Shown here: in pieces, positions 1-10,319 of the stretch
How positions within the stretch are numbered: position 1 is the first letter of the stretch
Layout of the letters: the number at the start of each line of letters is the position of its first letter
NCBI GenBank assembly: GCA_964059195.1
Contig: CAXKWD010000001.1
Coordinates: 121,825,751-121,889,750, forward strand
Source: Ectobius pallidus
Taxonomy: Eukaryota; Arthropoda; Insecta; Blattodea; Ectobiidae
Reading direction: 5' to 3'
Length of the DNA: 64,000 bases
Position numbers and translations under genes: made by a program
The notes under the pieces: model-generated
Seen by the model: the letters and a program-made list of their open reading frames with translations, nothing else
Told to the model about the DNA's origin: nothing
Database searches by the model: none

Positions 1-52
1 AGTCTAACGTACACGTTCACAGAGCGTATTTTTATGTTGCTTTATGTTTCAG

Positions 53-287
53 TGACCCTACACCTGAAAAGGATCCTCTCTTACAGTATGTGAGGTGGAA
101 GCCCATCGGATCTGGCAGTACTGTTGACTTGCCTTACATGAGCATTGATCGGAATTTATCTTTGAGGTACAACATGAGGAAGCAGCAATTGGATTTCTGG
201 AAAGAAATTTATAACAATTATAACAAAATGACTGCCTGCTGGAATAAGCAGACGAATTGGGAATTAGCACTGGACAACTACAAATAA
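53..287 (+). CDS. CCE gene 1, last exon (partial gene)
   Basis: This is the C-terminal exon of a carboxylesterase-type gene whose other exons lie left of the window. It follows an acceptor (tttcag, AG at 51-52), with one base completing a split codon. It reads D-P-T-P-E-K-D-P-L-L-Q then a W-K-P block and ends at TAA 285-287. The last exon of gene 2 (48274-48451) has the same start phase and the same NPTP..DPLLQ..V.WKP and FW+.I pattern, which identifies it. Its tail after the FWKEIY segment is about 20 residues longer than in gene 2 and unlike it. The catalytic residues lie upstream, so activity cannot be judged here. Confidence 0.85.
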
Positions 288-346
288 CATCTTAAAGCTT
301 AAAGCTACTAAAGATAGTGACAGAAGAATTTTTACTATGTAGTGCA

Positions 347-352
347 AATAAA
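347..352 (+). terminator. Polyadenylation signal, gene 1
   Basis: An AATAAA hexamer lies 60 bases after the gene 1 stop codon, at the expected distance for a short 3' UTR. Confidence 0.55.
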
Positions 353-1444
353 CTCTTAAGTTGTGTGCTTTAAGTTTAAAATAACTCATACGATTAATCG
401 CTTTCTCGCAGACAAATTTAAGTCTTGAATCAATGAAAGGTATATTTTTTTTATAATTAATTAATATTTATCACCTAAGTTAAGACAATTTTTATCATAT
501 TGCTTTGCGATGGGCTATTGATTTTACATAGGCCTATGTATGGAGTTGGAATGACAAAATTTTTAGAGCTTGTATTTCTGGAAATAAAAATTAGAACCAT
601 TAGACCCCACCTACAACTAAGCACTGATCTTAGTACTTTCCTTTGCATCAAACCGTGCATTACACCCAGAATTCAACACCTAAGCCCTTGGTACTGACGT
701 GGGCACTTGGAAACCACCCCGAGCCTATTTCCTTTTTGTGCAACCTCGTGTGTGTGTGTGTGTGTTTTTTTCCCCCAGTTCTGTTCTGGTTGTCTTCATC
801 AGGTACACACCATATTCATCTGATGAACTTTCTGTTATCCTTAACTCTAATTTAAGTAGGTGATACACTAAGTAGATTTAGTCATGTGCTTGCCTCTCAA
901 GAAAATTACCAGTTTATTATCGTGCAAGGAGGCCCAAAAAGATAAGGGATGCCCAAAAAGATAAGGGATGCCATGTTTATTGGTTTATTTTCCAGCGTTT
1001 CAGTCTTGCGAAATGTGTTTAGTTAATGGACTTATTGCATACAGAATAATAATAAGATTATTGGGGGAAAAATGGCTCTATGAACACGTGGAAAAGTCAA
1101 CGCAAGCAGGAGAAAAATGGCCGCCAGAGCTCAAGTTCTGGACGACGAAATCAGCAAGCGAAGCATTTAAAGATTTCGTGACACACGTAATAGGTTTCAA
1201 AAACCAACAGGAAATATAAGATGTCTAGAAAAATCTGAATGGAGACTAACCGATCGGAAAATACACCCTAGGAGAATGCTCATACTGTACCTCTGGTGGA
1301 GAAAGTATACATATTTAAATAATTACTGGAATCCATGAATTCAAGGGAAATTATGTTGAAAGAGTAGAAGATGCAAGTTAGCTATTACTGAGGTATGTGC
1401 AGCACTTAGCTGTCTAAACTGAAAGTTGCATGTGGAGGCAATGC

Positions 1445-2205
1445 CAGCTTTTCCCAACCTTTTTCAACTTGCGGCACACGAAAGGTGTAACTTGAATTCA
1501 CGCGGCACACTCATTGATCTTATACATTTCTCAATTAAAAGTACAGTTTTTATTATATGCAAGTTTATGGTATAAACGAGTATGTAATTTAATGAGATAA
1601 AACTATTACGACATAGACTAATGTAAACTAATAACATTTTGGAATTTGTTATATGGGTAAGGTATGTTACAGTTTGTTAATAATAGTCTAACATAGATCA
1701 ATCAACGAATGTTTAACAACAATTCAAACAAGATGGCGCAAAAAGCAAAATTAATATGAAACTTGAGTTAGATGAGTTTTCGAATCTCTTCATTTGTATC
1801 CGTCCGAATAGTCGATAAACTCACCCTCGTGTCGTTTTCCAGAGTTAACAGTCGTGACCTGTTCTTACCCTTAACTATGTTCATTGCAGAAAATCCTGCT
1901 TCACTTAAATAGGATGTAGAAAAAAGGATAACTATTACAGCCTTTGTAGAAGCAGTTGGATATTCTTTCCGAAGTGAAACCAGAATGATGGCATGCGTTG
2001 AGTGCTCAATAACAACAAACAACAAAGAAATAACAAGGGACTATTGCTATTAATGAACTTTTCTCTTATAGTGTGTGTTTTATTGAGGATTTGGGTCGTT
2101 AAATAAGGATTGATAACTTTATTCTAATTTTTAAATTTCAAATTATTTAAATTTCCTCGCGACACATCAGCATCTCATTCACAGCACACCGGTTTAAAAA
2201 CGCTG
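1445..2205 (-). mobile_element. hAT-like DNA transposon remnant
   Basis: The stretch has weak inverted ends: CAGCTTTT on the left, and CAGCGTTT when the right end is read on the other strand. It encloses the C-terminal part of a hAT transposase on the minus strand (1768-2025). The 8-bp flanks do not match, so the outer limits are approximate. At about 760 bp it is an internally deleted, inactive copy. Confidence 0.55.
1768..2025 (-). pseudogene. hAT transposase C-terminal fragment
   Basis: The minus-strand frame contains TSYLSEAGFSAMN, then a KNRSRLL segment and ..LSTI.. These match the end of the hAT dimerisation domain in ZBED5/GTF2IRD2-type transposases (S-x-Y-L-C-E-A-G-F-S, then K-x-R-S-R-L, then R-L-x-L-S). 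Only about 85 residues remain. The BED finger and the catalytic acidic residues are missing, so it cannot act as a transposase. Confidence 0.6.
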
Positions 2206-2231
2206 TTCTAGGCTATGGTTTTCAAGTAAAA

Positions 2232-2440
2232 TTCTTTATTGCTACCAATGGTCATAGTATGATGAATGGAGCTCGGGTGGAATTATATAGGGCCATGGCA
2301 GGGAAAACAAGAGCACTCGAGAAAACCTGCCCCGACCCCACTTTGTCCGCCACAAATTCCACATGGATCTACCGAGATTCCATCCCGGGTCTCACAGCGT
2401 TGAAGGCCAGCGGTCTAACCACTCAGCTATGGGAGTGGCC
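2232..2440 (-). mobile_element. tRNA-derived SINE (family A), copy 1
   Basis: This is homologous to 51809-52010. On the minus strand it opens with a box-A-like segment (TAGCTGAGTGGTTAGA), followed by a GACCCGGGAT stretch where box B would lie, as in tRNA-Ser/Leu-like SINE heads. A CCTGCCCCGACCCCAC block is shared by both copies. An open frame on the + strand is an accident of GC content. Confidence 0.6.
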
Positions 2441-2719
2441 AATGGCTTCCACGTATACTCTCCAGGAAAAGCTATAAACATGATAAGCGACACGCTAAGA
2501 GCCCCGCACCCCACCCCACGGCATGGATATGGCTAACTATTTCTGGATGATTGGCTATTGTAGCCTCGTATGGAACTAAGGACACCAGGAAGTGATAACA
2601 ATAATATGCTAGGCTGATGCGCATAGGCTTGATAAGTTAATTTTGGTACGAAGAAAATAACTCTACAAGGACGCTGATACATTTGTACTCTAGAGTGACA
2701 AAGAACGCTGATAGGTTTG

Positions 2720-2863
2720 TAGTTCAGTAAACAGTGTTTGAAAGCTGCTTCGACATTCTACCAGCACCAGGAAACATATAGCCCGTAATTTCATAATTAA
2801 TTTTCGGAATTTATTTTGGTGAAAAGATTAATAGTGTTCTATTGTTTTCTTATTTCTTATAAC
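2720..2863 (+). promoter_or_regulatory. Conserved upstream block of gene 2 (putative core promoter / 5' UTR)
   Basis: A segment with TTCAGT (an arthropod initiator-like motif, near 2723) followed by AACAGTGTTTGAAAGCTGC and CATTCTACCAGCAC lies just before the ATG. The same block, slightly changed, precedes gene 3 at 50395-50491, while most other intergenic sequence between the paralogues is not alignable. That conservation suggests the core promoter and 5' leader. The transcription start is not shown. Confidence 0.4.
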
Positions 2864-3067
2864 ATGTTACGAAACATAGGCTTAGTGGAATATTTTGTAT
2901 TAGTGTTATTTCTTACAAGCACGGTATCTAAAGACCTGATACCACTTTCCATCAAGCAAGGCAAACTCTTAGGGGATACATTGGTATCTCCTAGGACAAA
3001 CAAAACCTTCTATGCGTTCATGGGGATTCCTTATGCTGAACCACCACTAGGGGATCTCAGATTTAAG
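2864..3067 (+). CDS. CCE gene 2 exon 1
   Basis: It encodes residues 1-68. The ATG at 2864 is the first in frame; upstream in-frame TTG/GTG codons are not used as starts in animals. A hydrophobic stretch (F-V-L-V-L-F-L) gives a signal peptide, followed by FMGIPYAEPP and GDLRFK. The donor is GTAAGT at 3068, phase 0. Confidence 0.85.
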
Positions 3068-3770
3068 GTAAGTGAATCACCTATATTGCTGGTAGTGTAA
3101 TTTTTATAGCACTCATAGGAATAACTTGGAGTTTATAAAACTCACTTCTGGGTCTTTTTTCTTCTTGATTTCTTTATGAAAAACAGCCAAATTTTATGTT
3201 ATCTTATTATTCAGTACATATAGAACTGCCAAAAACCTAGCTTTACATGTCACTAACTCTAATATCACTATTCTTAAGCTAAACTGCCACTTACCTAGAA
3301 TCCGTGAATATAGTTTCCGCTGTGAAAATAGGACATATACCTAGGTACTATACCACACTGCCCGGAGCAGTCAGGTAGCACGGACACATGAAAAATCAGT
3401 TGCCCAGCCTTTGCGTCAAGGACCACCAAGACAAAAAGTTAATCGATAGCTAATAGCAGTTGGTATGAAAATTAGGGCTATCGTAACCACTCGGAACATT
3501 TCGGGTAGAAACCCAGACATGAACTATAGTAAACCCAACATAGTATTTTTTAAACAATAAATCAAAAGTGAACATAAAACTTGTCTGGGGAAGTTCTTTT
3601 ATGCCTATATTTCTACATTTCTACCTAAATAATGTCCAATTAAGTTTTAGAGCAAACATTTTCTCCCAGTGGCTGAGTTGTGTTCTTTTTATACAGAGTG
3701 GAAAAGGTATAATTGCATATTCAAAAGGAGAGTAGATAACACAAATAAACGAAACCTACTTTGCGTTTAA

Positions 3771-4511
3771 GGGGAGATGGTAGTTACCGCTAGCAAAATG
3801 ATAGAAAACATAGCGTATGTTCAAGAAGTCATAACTCAGGTGTTAACAGTCAGATTTGGTTGAATTTTTTATTCTTTGCAAGTGCACTCTGCAGTTTAAA
3901 ATAAGCAGATTATGGTTGTTCTAGAACTCACTGTTTGGTAGGAAAGAATTTTTTAACACATAGGTGATAATTTTGTTTTATAGTTACTTCCCTTGACATA
4001 TTCCCTTGAATTTCAATAGCTTAGATTTTTGTGAAACTTCGGGAACTTACTAACAACAGGTATTACTATTTACCCTAGCACGATCAGTCCAATATGTACA
4101 TTATTACTGCATGAAAACTGCATGAAAACTTCACGTCTAAAAAAAATACTTTTTTTAAAATAAAAATAGTTGAAAATTATGTATAGTCAAGACTTTTCCC
4201 ATAAATCTGCTAAGGAAGATTTGTAAGCCATCTATAATGAATTCCTGAAAGTTTCATTATTTTAGCTTGAATAGCTTTTCAGAAAATGGTACCTGAAGTA
4301 CAAAAAATGTAATTTTACAGGAGAGCGAAACGAAATTTAGGTGCCTTATGGTATTTTATCCATTTTAGAAAGTTCCAGGTCGCTCTGCTTGGCTTAATAA
4401 TAACGCAACATATAAAACCTATATATCAAAATGTTCACAACACTATGATCTATTACATGAGCCTAAGAAAAAAAAATAGATTTTTTTTTCACTGGTAACT
4501 ACCATCTCCCC
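3771..4511. mobile_element. TTAA-flanked inverted-repeat element (Kolobok- or piggyBac-like MITE)
   Basis: The perfect 18-bp terminal inverted repeat GGGGAGATGGTAGTTACC begins at 3771 and its complement ends at 4511. Both sides are flanked by TTAA (3767-3770 and 4512-4515). A TTAA target duplication is typical of piggyBac and Kolobok elements. The 741-bp interior has no transposase, so this is a non-autonomous copy. The superfamily is inferred only from the TTAA. Confidence 0.8.
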
Positions 4512-5248
4512 TTAATTAACTTGTTTATGCTTGTCGGGACAAGTTACCTACAGACATCGTATTATATCTCTGCCGGTCTGTCAAATGACTATTTCCTGGT
4601 AGGAGAAGAGATTCTACTAGCGTGCACAAAAACATTTCTTAAATTTACAACGGACAGCAGATGTGAACAGATTTGAGCTCGGACAAACATTGTTCATCCC
4701 ATCGGAATGAGTGCGTATGCGACTGGTGTGTCTCGTCCTATGTGTCAGTGTTGTCTCGCAGGTGGCTCCTACATTTGGATGATCACCCATCTGAGAAGAA
4801 CTCCATGTACCTGTCTGGTCAAAAAGTATGTCTGAGATCTAGAGGGAATTCCTCTCCCGACAGATAGTCTTTCTATAAGGCCCGGATGGCGTGGACAGTA
4901 TAATAGTCCCTGCAAACCGGAGAGGTCATAAACTAAGAGAAAGAAGATGAAGAATACGTTTATGGTTTATGAGATAATTCGATTACGCAGAATTGCAATG
5001 CCAGAAAGTTGTTCCCGGTGGCAATGACCTTTGTCACGCTGCATTATTTCATTGATTATACCTACTTCACATAATAATATTTTAGTTATTTTGTACGAAA
5101 ACAGTGAGAGTTATTTAACAGTAGCAAAGTGAAAATTTATTCCTTCTTCTTTGCTCTCTCATGTGAAAAAAAAATATATATATATAACAATGAGGAAAAT
5201 ATTTTTCGTGTAAAGCACAGTAAAGTTTAGGGAAAATGTTTTTCTGAG

Positions 5249-5510
5249 CAGGGCCGCCACATCTCGGGGTCGGGCCCAGGACCATGTAGGCTACTGGTTG
5301 CGGGCCCCTCACCGACCGCCGACCATCCTGACAGTTGTCTCTTCCCTTCTCCATGGAGTTTCCTTCTCGTTACTCGTGTAACAGAACATTTTATCAAACT
5401 TTTCCAGTTTTCCATAAACTTATATCACATCACTGGGATCCAGGGGGCCCCTTTTGGTGCCCGGGCCCGGGTCCCTTAGGTCCGGCAGCACCCCCCATGT
5501 GGCGGCCCTG
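5249..5510. mobile_element. hAT-type MITE with 8-bp target duplication
   Basis: The 262-bp element is GC-rich in an AT-rich intron. It begins CAGGGCCGCCACAT and ends with the reverse complement ATGTGGCGGCCCTG. The 8 bases on each side are identical (TTTCTGAG at 5241-5248 and 5511-5518). An 8-bp duplication and CAGGG ends are hAT hallmarks. No transposase is present. Confidence 0.88.
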
Positions 5511-6273
5511 TTTCTGAGCTCACTTGGTACAAATATGGTATTGAAATTTTGTGCAGTTAAAATCTGTACATTTGTACTATTCTACCCCATTTATTATTGC
5601 AATGACAGATCGGTTGATCGACTCTACAGCCCTTGGTAAGCTAACAAGTTGAAACCAGTTAGTCATTCTGCATAGACTATATCTTTACAGAAAATATTGG
5701 TACCATACCGGTATTATGTCGTAATAGGACATACTAGTGTAGATGCACCTCAATGACATATAGGTATAATACCGGTAACAGGATCCAATATTAGAAGAGT
5801 AAATCCTGAATACTTATGAAGGGATTTAAGTAGTTTTGATATGTAGCCTATAGTCGTTTTGTTTAAATTGCAAAAAAAAAAAACTCTTCTGATCGACTGC
5901 TTGTAATTGCGTTGAGGTAAAAAACACCAAAGTGTTATTTTTCGAAATTAATTTCGTAATCTTGAACGTACCATACACACAATGGTTTCAAAATTACGTT
6001 TGCTATCTATGATATTAAGACATTCACAAATTACAAGGAAACTGTCGATCAGTGAAGTGCTTAGGATTGCAGAGAGTTTGTCTGAATAAGGTTGGCCGCT
6101 GCCCAATAGGATATGACCTATGAGCATTCAATCCGAGGTCGGATACCTTCGTTATGGATCCGCATCTTTTTCTTTCAGACATCTAGTATTAGTGCTTTTG
6201 CGCCAGATTTGAACAGTGTGGAACATTATTATACAATTACAATAATTATGGAATGATATATTTATTGTCGTAG

Positions 6274-6411
6274 GCTCCACTAGCAGCAAAAGGCTGGTCA
6301 GGAGAAAGGAATGCATCATATGAGAGAGACGTTTGCACCCAAATATTTATTTTCACAACTGAGGTCATTGGTTCCGAAGACTGTCTTCACTTGAACGTGT
6401 TTACGCCTCAG
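6274..6411 (+). CDS. CCE gene 2 exon 2
   Basis: It encodes residues 69-114, beginning A-P-L-A-A-K-G-W-S-G and including SEDCLHLNVF, the type-B carboxylesterase signature 2. AG 6272-6273, GTAAGA at 6412, phase 0 on both sides. Confidence 0.9.
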
Positions 6412-7680
6412 GTAAGATTATCTGTAGCCTATGAATTTTTTCCCTAACTCCTGTCATCCTATTTTACTGTAAGATTCTTATAATTGCATACAATTTTATT
6501 TAACAGTAATGAATTGGTGTAAATTGGTTCAATACCGGGCCATGTATGGAGTAGGTTCTTTAAAATGTTATACATTTATAAGTATCATAACTCATCTTAC
6601 AGTTCCTTCAATAATCTATATTTTAACGTTCCTTAATTTACATAGACCCTGACCCTAAAATTTCCTCCTGGTTTCTTCTCAAGATAACTTATACATACAT
6701 TGAACGTTTAAATTACAATGAGAAAACTCCCTGTAAATATGAGTTCTGAAATTTTCATACTCCAAAAAGATAAATAATAAAATTGAGGAAATAAAATTGA
6801 TTTACGTGAATATAAAAGCTGTTAAACCATACATACTTCCGGTTATGAAGTAAAATATAAAGCAAGGAGTTTTAATAACTGAAGCTTTGTTAAATTTTTC
6901 TCAAAAAAGTTTTCAAAATTTTGTGAAACTTTATTTTTTTACAATTTTAGGTGGTTATTTGCAGATAGCCAGAAGCATCATTAAATTGCATGTTTTTTCT
7001 ATTAAATATATCCTGCATAAAATTATACCATAAATTACAATTCTGGTAAGGAAGTAAATGAAAGGGAATGTGTGTAGAGGGAGTGTTGTAAAATATTACA
7101 TTTCTTTGGAGCTAAGGGACAAGTTTCTACCAACTGGAGCTAGCTTCTTCATCAACCCAGAGGGGATGACTTTGTATTAGGAATATACCATAATAAGTGA
7201 AGAGAAGACAATAATTTAAGGTATAAAATGAATATCTATATTGTAAAAATAACAATATTTATAAATTATGTAATTTATCCTTTTCTAATTTTGTAATTAA
7301 ACACTAACAGTCATGTAGAAATCTGTTTCTCTTGTGTTTTGTGATTTTTCTCGTTGTGTATTTTTTTAGCTGTCTTTATATTTTGCACTATGTACTTTAT
7401 TTTATAATTGAAATTGTTTCGATCTTTTGGGTTAAATAATATTTTATTAGCCTGAAACTTGTAAATATAATTTTTGTGTTCTTGTTTCCTTTGTTGTTGT
7501 TTTTTCTGTTTCGTTCTTTTATTACTGTAGTAAGTTCTTATTCCTGTGTACTTCATATTTGTTACACTTTTTCAACAAAGCAATCTCACATATTGAGAAA
7601 GTTAATACAGATTCTAATTTATCGGCAGAACTTTTCGGATTATATAATTTTACATATCTTATAGGGTCAAAATTATCATA

Positions 7681-8243
7681 CAGGGCGCGCCAATAAAATG
7701 TACCTGTTTTTAAATGCACATAGTTCGAGAATAAATGACATAAATCAATTGTAGAAATGCAGACATGGAGAACAAAGATGGAAGAATCATCTGTTAAGAA
7801 CAACATGTTCAATGTGTCCACCTGCAAGGCCCATACAACGATTCAAACGAAACCCAAAATTGTGTATCACTCTAGCACACATTTCCACCGGAATTGCAAG
7901 AATAAATTCTTCGATTCTTCTCTTGAGCTGGCAGATTGTGTTCGGGTGTCGTGTATACACATTGTCTTTTGTGTAGCTCCACAAGAGGAAATCTGCGAAT
8001 TGTTTTTGGTGTTGGAGCTTCTCGAACATGGAAGTGATTTCGGAATCTCCTCTGTGTCTCTACTACACATTTTGTTTCCAAATAAAATTTGACTACTATA
8101 ATTCTCTCTGACGTAATGAAAACCATTGTGGAATTTTCTCCCAGTCTTGCACAACAATCTATAAAAAAAGAACAGTAAGATATATTACTACCTTCACGAA
8201 ATATTAAACGAGAAAAACAGGTACATTTTATTGGCGCGCGCTT
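7681..8243 (-). mobile_element. Tc1/mariner-type deletion derivative
   Basis: The ends are nearly perfect inverted repeats of about 28 bp or more sharing GCGCGCCAATAAAATGTACC. They are flanked by TA (7679-7680 and 8244-8245). The 563-bp element encodes only the C-terminal end of a transposase on the minus strand. The sister copy of the host duplication at 9091-9396 lacks it. Confidence 0.85.
7787..8029 (-). pseudogene. Mariner-type transposase C-terminal fragment
   Basis: The minus-strand peptide has ADFLLWSYTKDNVY, then a QLKRRIEE helix and CMGLAGGHIEH. This fits the D-F-F-L-W-G-x-x-K-D-x-V-Y ... L-K-x-R-I ... C-x-x-x-x-G-G-H-I-E end of insect Tc1/mariner/IS630 transposases. The DNA-binding domain and the first catalytic Asp are gone, so it is a remnant. 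Confidence 0.65.
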
Positions 8244-9090
8244 TAGAATCAGATCAGAATTTCAGTTATTTTAGTAATACTTAAGTTTACAATATTGTGT
8301 ACGGACCGTAAGTTCCATATGCCATTTACTTCTAAAGAGGGCATATCTTTTTGTCTTCATATTTTTTTAAAAATAATTACAATTAAAATTATGGAAAAAA
8401 GTTATCTTCCTATTTATAATAGGTAACTAAATTACGTTCTAATAATATTCCATTTTAATTTTTAAAAACATCAGCAAGGATTGTCATGTTCTGAACTGAT
8501 GCGTATACGTCACTGGCAATATCCCTTCCCCCCCCCCCCCAGTGGGATCTGTTCCTGGTATATCGAGACTGATACCATCTGCAGATTCTGCAGCAGAGGT
8601 CATTAATGTCTTCTGAGATACCAATTGTGTTTCTTAGGAGCTTTTTCCTTTTCTTCATTCCCCGAAAAGATCAAATTTCACTTTGGAATCTTGAATTGTT
8701 ACTAGGAGTACATAATGTTGACTAATAGTAACTTCTCGGCAGATTTACATCACTGCATACAAGGCAAACAGTAGGCCTAATTTGATTCTTATCCAAAATC
8801 CGCTTTAAGACACATTCTGATTAACCTAGAAAAGCAGATTCCAGAAGAGAACTCATGAACCAACCGTGCCGATGTCTTGATGTAAAGAACAGGGTGTTAT
8901 TATAAAAAATGATGATCCTCTCTTATTTGATAGATAATAGTCTTGTATTTCTCAAAAGCTTTTCTTTTCATTCTGTGAAATCGTTTATATCATGTTGTCT
9001 TATTACTACGAGTTCATAATTTATCTAATTTTTTGTGTTCTGGTTTTCTTTTTTGTCTAATTTTCGTGTTCTTTCTTCTTTGTTGTCTAA

Positions 9091-9396
9091 TTTTTGTGTT
9101 CTCGTTTTCTTTGTTGTTGTTTGTTTCTGTTTCGTTTTTCTATTAATGTGCAGTATTAAGTTCTTAGTCTTGTGTACTTCATTTTTGTTAAACTCTGTCA
9201 ACAAAGCATTCTCACATGTTGAGAAAGTTAATAGAGAATCTAATTTTTCGACAGAACTTTTCGGATTATACGATATAATTTTACATATCTTACAGGATCA
9301 AAATTATCAGAGAATCAAATCAGCATTTCAGTAATTTATCAGTAATACTTCAGATTCCAATATTATGTACGGATCATAAGTTCCATATGCCATTTA
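9091..9396. repeat. Intronic direct duplication, right copy (empty site)
   Basis: This is the uninterrupted copy of the left duplication. The sequence AAATTATCA passes straight into GAATCA-like sequence where the left copy carries the mariner element. It is preceded by short TTGT/GTGTTCT-rich near-repeats (9035-9090). Confidence 0.75.
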
Positions 9397-9452
9397 TATA
9401 TATAAATTTACATTGAAGTGCAATAAAAATGAACAATACTTCATTTTCGCAG

Positions 9453-9603
9453 ATGTCACAGGATAATTTAAAACCTGTTCTGGTGTTTATTCATGGAGGA
9501 GCGTGGCATTTTGGATCTGGTAACAAGGATTTCGTGGGGCCCCATTACCTTGTCGATGAAGATGTCGTGGTAGTAACCCTTAATTACCGGCTTAATGCTA
9601 TAG
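9453..9603 (+). CDS. CCE gene 2 exon 3
   Basis: It encodes residues 115-165 (first base of codon 165). VFIHGGAW supplies the oxyanion hole glycines and VVVVTLNYRLNAIG is the conserved core strand. AG 9451-9452, GTAAGT at 9604. Confidence 0.9.
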
Positions 9604-10059
9604 GTAAGTTAAGTAACTTAAAAGCTCTTACTAACCAACTTCTTTTGACCAATAGTGCAAGTCTTCGTAATGTGTGAATTTATCTTTTGGATGCCTTAAA
9701 CTATTTTTAGTTTGTACATGCAGTGATTAAATTCTTGATACTAATTTCAACAAATTAAATGATTAAGTTATAGCCTGTCAGGGCTTTAGTGTACTTGAGA
9801 AATTTTCAGTTTTTCTCACTGAATATAACTCCATTTTTTTTTTTAATGTCCTGATAGAATCAAAATAAAGTTATCAGGCTAGTATGCTGATGCGAGATTA
9901 TTCTGTTTCCCGGACCGTACCCATTCCTATTTCTATTAGAATCCGGGATAATTTTTTTTTATAGCAACCATACCCGTACGAATAATTCTTCTATCTCCAC
10001 TATGTAACACAGTCAAATCTACGTGACAAATTTATATTTAATTCGAGCAGAAAATTGTA

Positions 10060-10310
10060 TCCACTTTTTCATATTATTTTCAAATGCCACATACTTTTTT
10101 TGTTCGACCATAATTAATAACTTACGCTTATTACATGTGACGTAACAGTATCTTAATGCAAACATTAAAGTACAAAATATCCTTATAGCACTGCTGTTGT
10201 TATTCCAGCTATTGACTAACACCGTACGCGATCTTCAAGACTTGAAACCAATAATTCAAACTGCACAGTAAAAACCTGTATTAAAGTAGCGTCAGTTCTG
10301 TTTGTGTTAA
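10060..10310. repeat. Dispersed repeat, copy 1
   Basis: It shares TTTTTTTGTTCGACCATA-like sequence and an AAACTGCACARTAAA block with 14210-14410 in the same orientation. It has no coding sequence. It is probably a non-autonomous element of unknown class. Confidence 0.45.
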
Positions 10311-10319
10311 TTTTAATAC

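Larger units (their letters stand above)
288..2863. other. Intergenic region, gene 1 to gene 2
   Basis: This is a 2.6-kb spacer. It holds the gene 1 polyadenylation signal, a (GT)n tract near 750-764, a hAT-like remnant (1445-2205), a tRNA-derived SINE (2232-2440) and the gene 2 upstream block. An 83-codon open frame at 968-1219 has no features I recognise and I do not call it a gene. Confidence 0.7.
3068..6273 (+). other. Gene 2 intron 1
   Basis: This 3.2-kb intron holds a TTAA-flanked element (3771-4511) and a hAT MITE (5249-5510). I see nothing further that I recognise in the remaining AT-rich sequence. Confidence 0.75.
7471..8330. repeat. Intronic direct duplication, left copy (interrupted)
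   Basis: Segments 7471-7680 and 8246-8330 together match the uninterrupted copy at 9091-9396. They share AACTTTTCGGATTATA and AAGTTCCATATGCCATTTA. The interruption is exactly the mariner-type element. Confidence 0.75.
6412..9452 (+). other. Gene 2 intron 2
   Basis: A 3.0-kb intron. Its first roughly 450 bases align with the start of gene 3 intron 2 (58828 onward). It also contains a local duplication (7471-8330 and 9091-9396) with a mariner-type insertion in the left copy, and a C-rich run near 8529-8540. Confidence 0.7.

Noticed and set aside
968..1219. An 83-codon open frame in the spacer
   Set aside because: No recognised motif, no splice partner and no conservation before gene 3.
2816..2863. 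An earlier start of gene 2 at TTG 2816
   Set aside because: Animals start at ATG. The ATG at 2864 gives a good signal peptide and aligns with a gene 3 ATG.
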